Origin: Cordylochernes scorpioides
Lineage: Eukaryota; Arthropoda; Arachnida; Pseudoscorpiones; Chernetidae
DNA length: 64,000 nt
Reading direction: 5' to 3'
Assembly (NCBI GenBank): GCA_030710605.1
Contig: CP092882.1
Coordinates: 3,734,092-3,798,091, forward strand
In this document: positions 20,694-29,739 of the stretch, piece by piece
Position numbering within the stretch: the stretch's first letter is position 1
Layout of the letters: each line of letters opens with the position of its first letter
The notes under the pieces: model-generated
What the model was told of the DNA's origin: nothing
Seen by the model: only the letters and a program-made list of their open reading frames with translations
Databases searched by the model: none
Program-made: the position numbers and the translations under genes

Positions 20694-20925
20694 TAATTCT
20701 ACTGTCCTAAAAGCTTATGTCCATAGTTTACTTGAATACCATTTCTAAGATTCCACCCTTCAGTGTAACATATAATGCAGAATGGTCCAATACAGTATTA
20801 GAGCTCTTAATAGCCTGGATTAAATAATAGCCTGGATTAAATTGATGAAACCGCTGGAAGGGTTCACCACTGATGAGCCATGCCCTCCCATTATTTTTCA
20901 TCGCAGTAAGGAAAGTAGAAGTTTA
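20694..20925. mobile_element. CTACTGTCC-ended MITE
   Basis: Ends ATTCTACTGTCCTAAAAGC and CATCGCAGTAAGGAAAGTAG. Interior ATTCCACCCTTCAGTGTAAC and GAAACCGCTGGAAGGGTTCA are shared with 41656-41875 and 45406-45622. No coding capacity. Confidence 0.5.
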
Positions 20926-20928
20926 TAA

Positions 20929-21270
20929 GGCACAATTTGGATTATAGATTATAAACACAAGGGAATAAGACCAAATCCAAATAAATAAATAGTGTGTGAC
21001 GTTTCGGTAACAGCATTGTTACCATCTTCAGACAAAAGTACTGAATGAGAAATTTTACCTTTTTAAAACATGCTGTGGTAAAATTTCTCATTCAGTACTT
21101 TTGTCTGAAGATGGTAACAACGCTGTAACCAAAACGTTACACACTAAAATGTAATTTTGGTCTTTAATTCAAATTCAAGTTATTAAGACCAAATCCAAAT
21201 GAATAAATAGTGTGTTAAACAACATACATTCATTTATTTGGATTTGGTCATATTACCTTGTTTTATAATC
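20929..21270. mobile_element. Penelope-like foldback repeats
   Basis: Arms at 20935-21055 and 21060-21150 (TTTTACC, TTCAGTACTTTTGTCTGAAG), followed by a partial copy at 21180-21265. The sense core at about 21105-21140 has CTGTAACCAAAACG, so this copy's hammerhead-like GAAA box is mutated. Confidence 0.5.
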
Positions 21271-21272
21271 TA

Positions 21273-21740
21273 CTAGACGAATGACCCGGGCAACGCCCGG
21301 GTTTACACAATTAAATGTATATTACATATGGAAGATGGACGTAGTTCCCGGAGGTCACCCGCGAGGCTGTGTCACCAACTCTGCCCCCGTCGGTGGGAAC
21401 TTGGACTGTCCAACCGACCGGCAGCCGGACGATTACATTTTCTCGACGGGGGGGGGGGCAGGGAAGTCACGTGCTCGCCGGCAGCCAACGGGCGCGTGCC
21501 GCCGGCAGATCGCCACGCGTTCTAGAGGCCGCTGCTCGTGAGCTAAGTAGAATAATTTGAATATATAGTTTTAATAATTGATTTATATATATTTTTAAAA
21601 TAGCCTATCGTCATCCCCGTTATTTTTTACCTATGTATGGAAATTTTGGTTTGAATTAGTGAACTACTGCGAATTTGTATACAGGTCATACAAACCAACA
21701 GACAGACAAACATACAAACTTTCATTTTTATATATATAGA
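21273..21740 (-). mobile_element. Non-autonomous Helitron
   Basis: On minus it starts A|TCTATATATATAAAAATG (21740 downward) and ends with the hairpin CCCGGGCgttGCCCGGG and CTAG at 21276-21273, followed by T. The interior GC-rich block (21330-21540) resembles that of 18267-18708. No coding. Confidence 0.85.
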
Positions 21741-22019
21741 TAACCCAAATTGTGCCTTATCATGGATTTGGTCATATTACCTTGTGTTTATAATCCCAAT
21801 TGTGACCTATAATGTATGTATACAGTAGAAGCTATTCACTTCAACTGACTATAATTCAACACCTACTTTAAGTCAATTTTTCACTAGCCAATAAACCTAT
21901 TTGATTTAACCAACTATAATTAAACATTATCTTAAGTCAATAGAAACTTCATATCCTTTGTGGGGGTGAGTTGTAATTGGACAATATCTAGAAAACACTC
22001 AGATCTATGTAAATATATT

Positions 22020-22280
22020 ATCATCATTGATGTAAACACCACCAATATCATCATTATAGTTCCATGTAAATACCTCCAATATCATCATCATTTTGTTATG
22101 CAAATACCTCCAATATCATCATCATATTGTTATGCAAATACCTCCAATATCATCATCATATTGTTATGCAAATATCACCAACATCATCATCATATTGTTA
22201 TGTAAAACACCTCCAATATCATCATCACATAGCTATGTAAACACCTCCAATATCATCATCACATAGCTATGTAAACACCA
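22020..22280 (+). repeat. ~35-bp minisatellite
   Basis: About seven copies of ATACCTCCAATATCATCATC followed by ATATTGTTATGCAA or CACATAGCTATGTAA. It ends about 50 bp before the splice acceptor of the exon at 22331. Confidence 0.8.
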
Positions 22281-22330
22281 CTATGTAAATATGTATGTTG
22301 GGAGAGAGACCAATGTGTTGGGGTCCACAG

Positions 22331-22470
22331 AGCTGGTGACGGACTCCCAGCTCCGCAAGTACCACACCTTCCTCACGGACTACCACCACCAGCTCCAGGA
22401 GATTGAACATGCCCTGGACGAGTCCCTCACGGAGGTCGGGGACTTCCACACGGACCCCATCGCTCTCAAG
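22331..22470 (+). CDS. Orphan internal exon of an unrecognised helical protein
   Basis: The acceptor GGTCCACAG and donor CTCAAG|GTAACT bound a 140-bp exon (phase 2 in, phase 0 out). It reads LVTDSQLRKYHTFLTDYHHQ, then LQEIEHALDESLTEVGDFHT, DPIALK. It is GC-rich like the THOC7 exons and unlike its surroundings, with codon use favouring C/G at third positions and no stop. Heptad-like hydrophobics suggest a coiled coil. I cannot name the family; neighbouring exons were not found. Of the host genes here it is the clearest unassigned one. Confidence 0.6.
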
Positions 22471-22502
22471 GTAACTCCACTCCAAGGACCTGTTGACCTG
22501 TG

Positions 22503-22810
22503 TTTATCTTCTTCTTCTTTCTTATCTCCACTCAATCATATTAAGGTATAAAGCTTGTAAAGCTTGTTGATGGTGTCTGCCGGGGAAGAGTAGAGCTCAT
22601 CAATGGACGAGTCAATACAGTCAATAATGTGTTTTGGGGTTGCAGGTTGACACTTAGTACATAGAGGTAAAACGTTGCAACCATTCTGGAAAGTCATTGT
22701 CCGTAGATGATCAGACTTAAGTCTAGAAATCAAAGACTGTTGTTCTCTTGGGAGGGCAGAACCGGTGCCTCCTGCTCTGTACCAGTCATGTGCATTCCTG
22801 CAGGCATTGA
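22503..22810 (-). mobile_element. Jockey-like LINE C-terminus and 3' end
   Basis: The minus strand encodes HDWYRAGGTGSALPREQQ, then ISRLKSDHLRTMTFQ, CTKCQPATPKHIIDC, and ends ...YTLI, stop, then TTGAGTGGAGATAAGAAAG. This is the C-terminal zinc-knuckle-like end of the same LINE as 7612-7735 and 19960-20240. 5'-truncated. It lies in the intron after the orphan exon. Confidence 0.65.
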
Positions 22811-22977
22811 CCTGTGTTTATGGGGGGGGGGGGGGGGTAAAAAAAACATTTAATACTTTCATTTCTTATATATAGATGGCGCTCTATGGCCTTGTAGTTC
22901 TCTCACCAAGATTTGACAAGGCCAATTCCAAAATAAGAAATTTTCAGAGTTTTCAGGAAATCTCCCATTTTCACAAC

Positions 22978-23245
22978 TACAATTGTGGGGGTCAGTGGAC
23001 CAGTGGTATACACTGACAATTTTAACAGCCATGACCTGGGATTGAATTCTGTATTGAGCATTTTTTTTTTTAATACAAAAATTACTCCAATTACCCCCCA
23101 TTCTTGCAAAAATCCAACCCCACCAGTGAATGCAAGTAACCAAATGGGGCTCTGGCACACTTGTAAGTACAAAAGTCGAACTGCTTTCTACATGTGTAGA
23201 CATGTGGTCACCAACTTCTATCCACCATGATAATCACATGGCCAC
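22978..23245 (+). mobile_element. tRNA-derived SINE, full-length but diverged
   Basis: Head GGGGGTCAGTGGACCAGTGG and a decayed B box GGGATTGAATTCT, then the shared body (CAAATGGGGCTCTGGCACAC) and tail CCACCATGATAATCA. Older than the copies near 6.3, 7.0 and 43.9 kb. Confidence 0.6.
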
Positions 23246-23368
23246 TAGGAAAAATAATAATTGAAACAAAAACTCTATGTGAGATGTTAATCTTCTATAG
23301 ATCTCTATTGAGAGAATTTAAATGTTTGGTTTAAAATATTCTCTTTATGTCTCATCCTGTGCTACAAT

Positions 23369-23468
23369 NNNNNNNNNNNNNNNNNNNNNNNNNNNNNNNN
23401 NNNNNNNNNNNNNNNNNNNNNNNNNNNNNNNNNNNNNNNNNNNNNNNNNNNNNNNNNNNNNNNNNNNN
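23369..23468. other. Assembly gap (100 N)
   Basis: Run of N of exactly 100 bases, a scaffold gap of unknown true length, just 5' of the Copia remnant. Confidence 1.
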
Positions 23469-24323
23469 AACAAGAATTTAATGCAAAAGATCTTGGAAAA
23501 GTGACAAATTTCTTGGGAATGGAAATATCAAGAGAAAGTGGCAAGTTAATGATCAAACAAACAAAGTTCATTAACAAAATTTTAGAAAAGTTCAATATGA
23601 CAGAATGCAAAAGAGTGGATACACCTATGGAACTAAACTTTCAAGCTGAACAAAATCAAGAAGATATAAAAGTTCCTTATCGTCAATTGATCAGAAGTCT
23701 ATTATATGTAGCAACTATCACAAGACCAGACATAATGTTCCCAGTGTCTTACTTGAGTAGAACTCTGGATAAACCCACTCAAGCAACTTGGAAAGCTGCG
23801 AAACGAATAGTGAGATATTTGATGGCAACCAAAGATATTGGACTGATATATACAGTATCATCCAACAATTTGATCTCATATTCAGACTCTGACTGGGCCA
23901 GAGATAAAATTGACAGAAAAGTACAAGTGGAAACATAGTACTACATGGATCAAATGCAGTGTCTTGGTTTTCTAAGAAACAGGGATGTGTTTCTCTTTCG
24001 ACTGCAGAAGCAGAATATGTAGCAGCTGCTGCTTCTATACAAGACCTAGTTCATCTGAAAGAAATAAATAAGGACTTTTCATCATTTGAGGACACAACTT
24101 TGCTAGTGGGACAACAAGAGTGCTATCTGCATGGCCAAACTTTTGAAAACTCCAAAGAAGTAAGCACATTGATATAAGAACTCACTACATAAAGGATTTA
24201 TTGGCCAAAGACATAATCAAAATAGACTACATTGAGGGATGCAGAAACATAGCAGACATGTTAACTAAACCCTTATGTAAAGACATGTTGAACAAATTCA
24301 TGAAACTTTCCAACATGGGGTGA
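23469..24323 (+). pseudogene. Copia pol 3' remnant (end of RT and RNase H)
   Basis: Frame 1 reads LGKVTNFLGMEISRESGKL, YRQLIRSLLYVATITRPDIM, then SYSDSDWA, the RT end and RNase H start of Copia pol. After about 23925 the frame shifts to NAVSWFSKKQGCVSLSTAEA, EYVAAAASIQDLV, and shifts again near 24160 to HYIKDLLAKDIIKIDYIEG, NIADMLTKPL. At least two frameshifts; the 5' part is lost in the gap. It is a different Copia lineage from the one at 32734-36685. Confidence 0.85.
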
Positions 24324-24349
24324 AAATTGTGCAATTGACATTTGTGAAA

Positions 24350-24620
24350 ATGCCAATTGAGGGGGGGTGTTAAAATAAATGTGTTTCAGCAACCCTGGCA
24401 GTACAGAACAAAGGAATGTATTAGCCCTAATGTTTACCTTTTAGTTAGTTGTAAATAATTCTCTAATTAATATGTTTGCAATCTTAGTAAAGATAATAAA
24501 ATAAGATATTATCTTAATTTGTAGTATATTTATGTGTTAAATAAACTACAAAATAACAATAAACATAATAAAACTTCCAGGGCTAAGTTTCTTGTGAAAA
24601 CCTTTTATTTTTAAGCTTTT
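24350..24620 (+). repeat. Polypurine tract and 3' LTR of the Copia remnant
   Basis: TTGAGGGGGGG just before TGTTAAAATAAATG (24368) is a typical Copia polypurine tract and LTR start. The LTR's 3' boundary is uncertain, as no second LTR is in the window. Confidence 0.55.
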
Positions 24621-24639
24621 GGACTTGTCAGGGAAGAAC

Positions 24640-24775
24640 GTGTATTTTTAAATCAAGATTTATATGATGAAAATATCACGCCGGAAATAAATAGAATATT
24701 ATCAGAAGATCTTGATAGAGAAGATATTATAAACATCTGTAATTTTTTTAAATTAAATATATTTTTATTTTAAAT
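24640..24775 (+). other. Short open stretch, possibly an exon relic
   Basis: Reads FGLVREERVFLNQDLYDEN, ITPEINRILSEDLDRED, IINI and then low-complexity A/T. An AG lies just before it. The acidic pattern is faintly like the middle of a cytochrome bc1 14-kDa subunit (UQCRB), but the match is too weak to name it. Confidence 0.15.
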
Positions 24776-25935
24776 ATTTAAAAAATAAAAATAAAAATGA
24801 GAAAAGGAAGAGACAAAGTGCAAAAAAATATCTACATCAAGGACGTACCAATAAAAAAAGAATTGCGTAAGACTTCGTAATCTAAGTGTTACAACATATC
24901 AGATGCTAGTAGCCTTCTTAGAGTTAGGCTGCACAGAATTTCTTTCTTCGCAAAAAAGACGCTGACATCAAATGTTTCAAATTTTATAAACGTATAGAGT
25001 TATTTTAATAAATTTATTTTGAAAAGGTAAGTTTTCCTTTATATAAGTATTTTCATAGAAAAATATTAATCTATTTATGTTAAAGTTATACCTTTTTATA
25101 TCCTCTTTTCTATATTTGATATACATTTTTAGGAGCGTTCCCAGAAAAGGTTAACTTTGGTAGTCGGCGCTGTACGTTGCCACCGCCGTACCTTCGAGCC
25201 GTTTTACACGATTTAAAGCGAAGATTTTGGACGTAATGATTTTTACATTTCGATCTTTTATATTAATATATATATACTTACTATTTAGAATTATTTTTCT
25301 AAAAACGAACATTATTTTTTTTAATTATCTGAAACTAACCTAATTCAACTTATCTAAAACTAACCTTATTTAGCGATTAAACTAACCTAATTTAACCTAT
25401 TTGAATCTAACCTCATATACACTTTTACACTACCTTTTCATTTCAAAATTAAATTAAAATAAGTTTATATTAAATAATAACATTTTTAAAAATCGACTTT
25501 CTGGTTCACACTTTTGTATCTAATCAATTATGTATTATTTAATTTCTCTCTCTAAAAAAATCTCGGTATAGTTTAGATTAAAAATTTTTAAGTGGCATAT
25601 TTTCAAGTCATATATTTATACACAAGTTTTATATTTAATTTACAAATATTGTATAATATGTGATTAATAAACTTTGTAAAAAAAAATCTTAATACATTTT
25701 TAATAACATGACGTTATGTTATATTCCAATAGGTAAAATAGGTTAGTTTCAGACAACGGGTTATAAATTAGGTTAGATTAAGGTGTGTTATAAAAAGGTT
25801 AGTTTCATTAATTAAAATAGATTATGATATAGGCTTAGCAAAATACGGTTATTCTTTTTGAGGATTTCTGGTTGTTATGGTACTCACGTATGTTGTAGTT
25901 ACGAGGACATCCCTTTAGATATAAACAAATATATA

Positions 25936-26846
25936 TGTCATAATTTGTATATAATTAAATGCAACCCCGACCCACTATGTATGTACCATGTATGATTTTC
26001 AAAGACTTAATAAAGAACAAGGTAACTGGAGGAAAGAAAGTAACAAAAGATATAGGAAGTAAGACCTAAGGCTGGCACGACTATTCTGGGCACCCCTGTG
26101 TCAATACTGCAGGGGCAGAGACCGGGCGTCTCTAGTGACCGCAGAAGTTATTTTAGCCAAGATTCACTCAATACTTCCTGACAAACAGGACGTGTCGAGT
26201 GACCAGAAGTTATAAAAGTTTGAGAGATATCCAGTACTTCCGGCAAAAACAGGACGTGTCTAATATCCTTCGAAACTATAAGCGTCAAGACACCAAACAC
26301 TTCCTGACGAAATCAGATATACCAGGCAGGGCACAGCTTTCACCAAAGGAAGCCGCCGGCCTATCAGAAGATAGCACCTTAAGTAGGTCAACCAATAGGG
26401 AAAGATCATGTGAGATCTCTCAACCAATCAGAGAGAAACTGACTCGTGGTGTTAAATCGAAAGACAAGAATGGTGAGTAGTGATTTAGCTTCCAAGAAGG
26501 TGACATCTGCTCTAGACCTCTCTCCCTCTGCTCATCCCACAGCTAAGTACAATCACCGCCATGTGATCAACTAATTAATAAGTCAAATCGCTCAGTTCTT
26601 CTCAAGCTTTCTTTCCTCCAACCCGTTGCCTTATATTTCCAAACTCAATCACGTGTCCTGATTATTCCTAACTGTGTGCTTCACTTACCACTCAACGACT
26701 GCGCTTCAACCAATCCTCACCATTCAAATCCAACAACAAGGAACCCCGCAACGATATTGCCACAGAATGGTTAAGTCGACAGGATTCTACAACAGTGTAA
26801 TACATCAAATATTATAGTGTAACAACAATTGCTGCATCATATTACA
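25936..26846 (+). repeat. 5' LTR of the nested Gypsy derivative
   Basis: TGTCATAATTTG to CATATTACA. Its 5' half contains about three ~64-bp direct repeats (26134-26320) built on ACTTCCTGACAAACAGGACG and AGAAGTTATA, which may be enhancer-like. No matching TATA box is certain. Confidence 0.9.
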
Positions 26847-26909
26847 GTAAGTCGACAGGATAAAGATTATGGAACTTAATCAGGATAAAGGTTATAGAGC
26901 TTAATCAGG

Positions 26910-27392
26910 ATGAAGATGGAAATTAACCCAGGCACCAGCACAACAAAAGGCAATGACAAACCAAGAGAGAACAAACTGGCCACGAGCGGAAAGAAACTGA
27001 CAACGAACGAAGCGACAAGACATACCCTGGCAACGGTAATTTTAGAACTGACCGCCGCGCTACAAGGGGCGAGATCCCCGCAACTGAAAGCGGTCTTCCG
27101 GAGCGCCACCCTCGGGACAACCGCCGCCTGCACCGCCGGTACGTGTCCGAACAACCTGACGCCCACCGAGTTATCGCCACCCGCCATGCCGTACCAGTAC
27201 ACACGGAAGCAACCCACGCGACACGGACCCAGTGTACCGACAACGCGATCCACTCGAATGGAAGCAGTACAAATGACTAGATTTCCCTTTCAATCGCGCG
27301 GACAGTGCAAAAGGTCCCGATCCGGTTCAACAGATATTCCAAGCCAGCCACACCAAGCCGAAGACGCCACAATGGAGACTTTTCGAGACTAA
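26910..27392 (+). CDS. Short gag-position ORF of the Gypsy derivative (160 aa)
   Basis: First ORF after the 5' LTR, in the gag position. Basic and rich in Thr, Arg and Pro (MKMEINPGTSTTKGNDKPRE). No CCHC knuckle or capsid motif was recognised. The related copy at 63880-64000 opens with the same start region (MEINPGASKTKGNNK), so the frame is shared by the family. It is followed after 37 bp by the 767-codon ORF in another frame, and could be a remnant of gag reduced to its basic tail. Confidence 0.5.
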   Translation: MKMEINPGTSTTKGNDKPRENKLATSGKKLTTNEATRHTLATVILELTAALQGARSPQLKAVFRSATLGTTAACTAGTCPNNLTPTELSPPAMPYQYTRKQPTRHGPSVPTTRSTRMEAVQMTRFPFQSRGQCKRSRSGSTDIPSQPHQAEDATMETFRD

Positions 27393-27429
27393 GGTAGGCA
27401 ATCCACCCAATGACACCATCAAATTAACT

Positions 27430-29733
27430 TTGGACTTGTATCTGACCCAGGACCTACCATGTATCTTTCTCATTGAACCAGACGCAGGTTCGAACATATT
27501 GCCGTATCATTTATACAATAGATTAAAAGCACAACTCCCCAATTTAAGTATTAAAAAACCTTCCCTTGATCTATCCCCCCTAAATAGTTTTACGAAAATA
27601 ATAGGACATTTAACTTTCCCTCTGACAATAGGCCAAATAACCCGTAGAGAGAACTTCCACGTGGTAAATGCATCCTTGCCATTTGGAGTTCTTACCTTAA
27701 AAACCCTTTATCAATATAAATTAAAACTAAATTATAATCGCGGCACTATTTTCCAACTTGGCGTCCCATTGTCTAATACTATCTACCACTTTAAACATGT
27801 ATCAAATGAATGCAAGCACGGGCTAGGCCAAAACCTGTCCCAAAGGACTCGCACAGCACCCAAAGCTTTCACACATGGAAAACCTTGCCTGCATTCATTA
27901 CCCAAACCCCAAATATTTACATGCCACCATTCTAATCTCACACCACACAACTTTTCGCTCAACCCAATTGCCAATACTTTATGCCCACCACATATAAAGC
28001 CACCACGACTCCAACCTACAATCCCAATAATGCCCAAAAAAGTGTCCGTACACCGCCACAGCTCACCCACTTACCACACAAAATCCACACATGACCATAC
28101 TTCGCAACGCCAGAAACACGCAAATGTACCTCACAACACACGCAACACGCACGCCAGAAGACAACAACAACGACAAACAAGCGCATGCACAACCATTAAG
28201 AATAATACAATCATCCCGTCTACACAAAACATAGAAAAAATTCACGCCACCAAACAACCACACAATCGAAAAACCTTGCGATCTTTCCTAAAAGCTGTGA
28301 ACGCCTATAAAGAGTTCATTCCGGACCACGCCCGCTTGCGGACGCCACTTGTCAACCTTCTAAAAAAGGATGTCATGTGGGTCTGGGATGACAAATGCCA
28401 GAAAGCGTTCACTAACCTGAAAGAAAACCTTACCACACACCCCACATTACACCTTTACCAGGAAGGTCTGCCATGCCAGGTGTACTGTAACACCTCAACA
28501 TTCAGCATTACAGGCGTTCTTAAACAAGTCTACCCTGATGGGAAGACATACACCGTTCAACATTTCAGCCGATCTCTGCGTAGTCACGAGCGAAATTATT
28601 CAGACTTGGAACTACAATGCCTAGCCATTGTGGAAAGTGTGGATAATTTCCGCACCTGTCTAACGGACAGAAAGTTTACGATACTTTCTGACCATCCTGC
28701 ATTGCAGTGGTTGAAAGAGATCAAAGCCCCGTCAGGCAAATTGTTTCGATGGAGGTTAAGACTGTCAAGATACGAATATGAGGTCCGTAGCATAAATGGA
28801 GTACAACAATATGAAACGGGCGTTGTAACTCGTATCCCATTTTGTGGCTTTCTAGATGCGCCACTCATAAAGAACCAACAATCTTCTCCACCGGGAAAAT
28901 CCCGCGTGACTATGGATCCCAATAAACTGCGCACCGTCTCCCGAAAAGGAGTACTTAAAACTATAGTCCCAAATTCATTTACAACCAGACTTCTTAAGTC
29001 CGTACACACACAACACCACCACCCAAACATCTCCAAGATGACGAGACTCATCTCAGCACAATATTATTGGCAGAACATGACACAAGACATCGCAAAACAG
29101 GTGAAAACCTGCCCCACCTGCCGATTCGCTAGAAGAATCGATGAATACAAACAACCTGCACGTAAAAATACCGACACAGGTACCCAAACAAAACAAAATT
29201 CGTACATAAAGCACAGCGTACACACAACACAAACAATGCCAAAATTACCACATCCACGTCAGAGAAACGATCTCACGTCTCAACCTAAACCAATTACCGC
29301 CGACATATCTCTAATAAAACCATTGACGATCAAGCAGGAGAACTGTAAACCTGACAACCAATCCAATCATATCACACCACTCCCTAAAGATATCAAACAG
29401 GAGAACTGCGAACCTACCAATCATTTAAATTCTATAATTAATAAGGTTCAAGCAAATAGTTCAGAGTCCCCAGTTACAAAAATGTGGACGAACATGGGGC
29501 AATATCCTATCTTTCATCTGATTTTTATCCTTTGTTTATTAGTTCTACCGTACAACTGTATTCCAATTTTATTCATTAAATACTTGTTTATCTATGCTAT
29601 GCCCGATCAGAAAATCTTCGAACTACAAGAGGCAGTTTTTCATTGTGGACAAGCATTTATAAAACTCCTCATAATTTTAGGAACCATCTTCGCAGAAAAC
29701 CTAAATAAACTCCGAAGAGATAACAGTAGCTGA
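27430..29733 (+). CDS. Deleted Gypsy pol ORF: PR-like, RNase H, zinc finger, membrane tail (767 aa)
   Basis: Residues 1-110 look like a retropepsin region whose active site is altered (FLIEPDAGSNILP instead of a DTG). Residues 130-280 are a His/Arg/Lys-rich spacer. Residues 285-320 are the RT connection (LRSFLKAVNAYKEFI). Residues 345-470 are RNase H (GKTYTVQHFSRSL, ILSDHPALQWL), with Asn for the first catalytic Asp (CNTSTFS). Residues 510-570 are the integrase H2C2 finger (HTQHHHPNISKM, CPTCRFAR). The YxDD palm and the DDE core are absent. The tail has two 16-residue repeats around IKQENC and a long hydrophobic segment (FHLIFILCLLVLPYNCIPIL), perhaps a relic of a third, env-like ORF. The 767 codons remain open. 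Confidence 0.75.
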   Translation: MDLYLTQDLPCIFLIEPDAGSNILPYHLYNRLKAQLPNLSIKKPSLDLSPLNSFTKIIGHLTFPLTIGQITRRENFHVVNASLPFGVLTLKTLYQYKLKLNYNRGTIFQLGVPLSNTIYHFKHVSNECKHGLGQNLSQRTRTAPKAFTHGKPCLHSLPKPQIFTCHHSNLTPHNFSLNPIANTLCPPHIKPPRLQPTIPIMPKKVSVHRHSSPTYHTKSTHDHTSQRQKHANVPHNTRNTHARRQQQRQTSACTTIKNNTIIPSTQNIEKIHATKQPHNRKTLRSFLKAVNAYKEFIPDHARLRTPLVNLLKKDVMWVWDDKCQKAFTNLKENLTTHPTLHLYQEGLPCQVYCNTSTFSITGVLKQVYPDGKTYTVQHFSRSLRSHERNYSDLELQCLAIVESVDNFRTCLTDRKFTILSDHPALQWLKEIKAPSGKLFRWRLRLSRYEYEVRSINGVQQYETGVVTRIPFCGFLDAPLIKNQQSSPPGKSRVTMDPNKLRTVSRKGVLKTIVPNSFTTRLLKSVHTQHHHPNISKMTRLISAQYYWQNMTQDIAKQVKTCPTCRFARRIDEYKQPARKNTDTGTQTKQNSYIKHSVHTTQTMPKLPHPRQRNDLTSQPKPITADISLIKPLTIKQENCKPDNQSNHITPLPKDIKQENCEPTNHLNSIINKVQANSSESPVTKMWTNMGQYPIFHLIFILCLLVLPYNCIPILFIKYLFIYAMPDQKIFELQEAVFHCGQAFIKLLIILGTIFAENLNKLRRDNSS

Positions 29734-29739
29734 AAAGAT

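Noticed and set aside
21281-21560. Overlapping plus-strand ORFs of 60-86 residues
   Set aside because: They lie inside the GC-rich interior of a minus-strand Helitron; open by composition, different in all three frames.
22020-22280. CRISPR-like array of ~35-bp repeats
   Set aside because: Eukaryotic context, no unique spacers; repeat units are contiguous, so a minisatellite. The same applies to 45.7-49.1 and 51.6-60.2 kb.
24786-24880. Small basic ORF (MRKGRDKVQKNIYIKD)
   Set aside because: Short, A-rich, beside a Copia LTR region, with no family resemblance.
25340-25440. Telomere-like (TTAGG)n because of repeated CTAACCT
   Set aside because: The spacing is irregular and the block belongs to the arms of the TIR foldback element.
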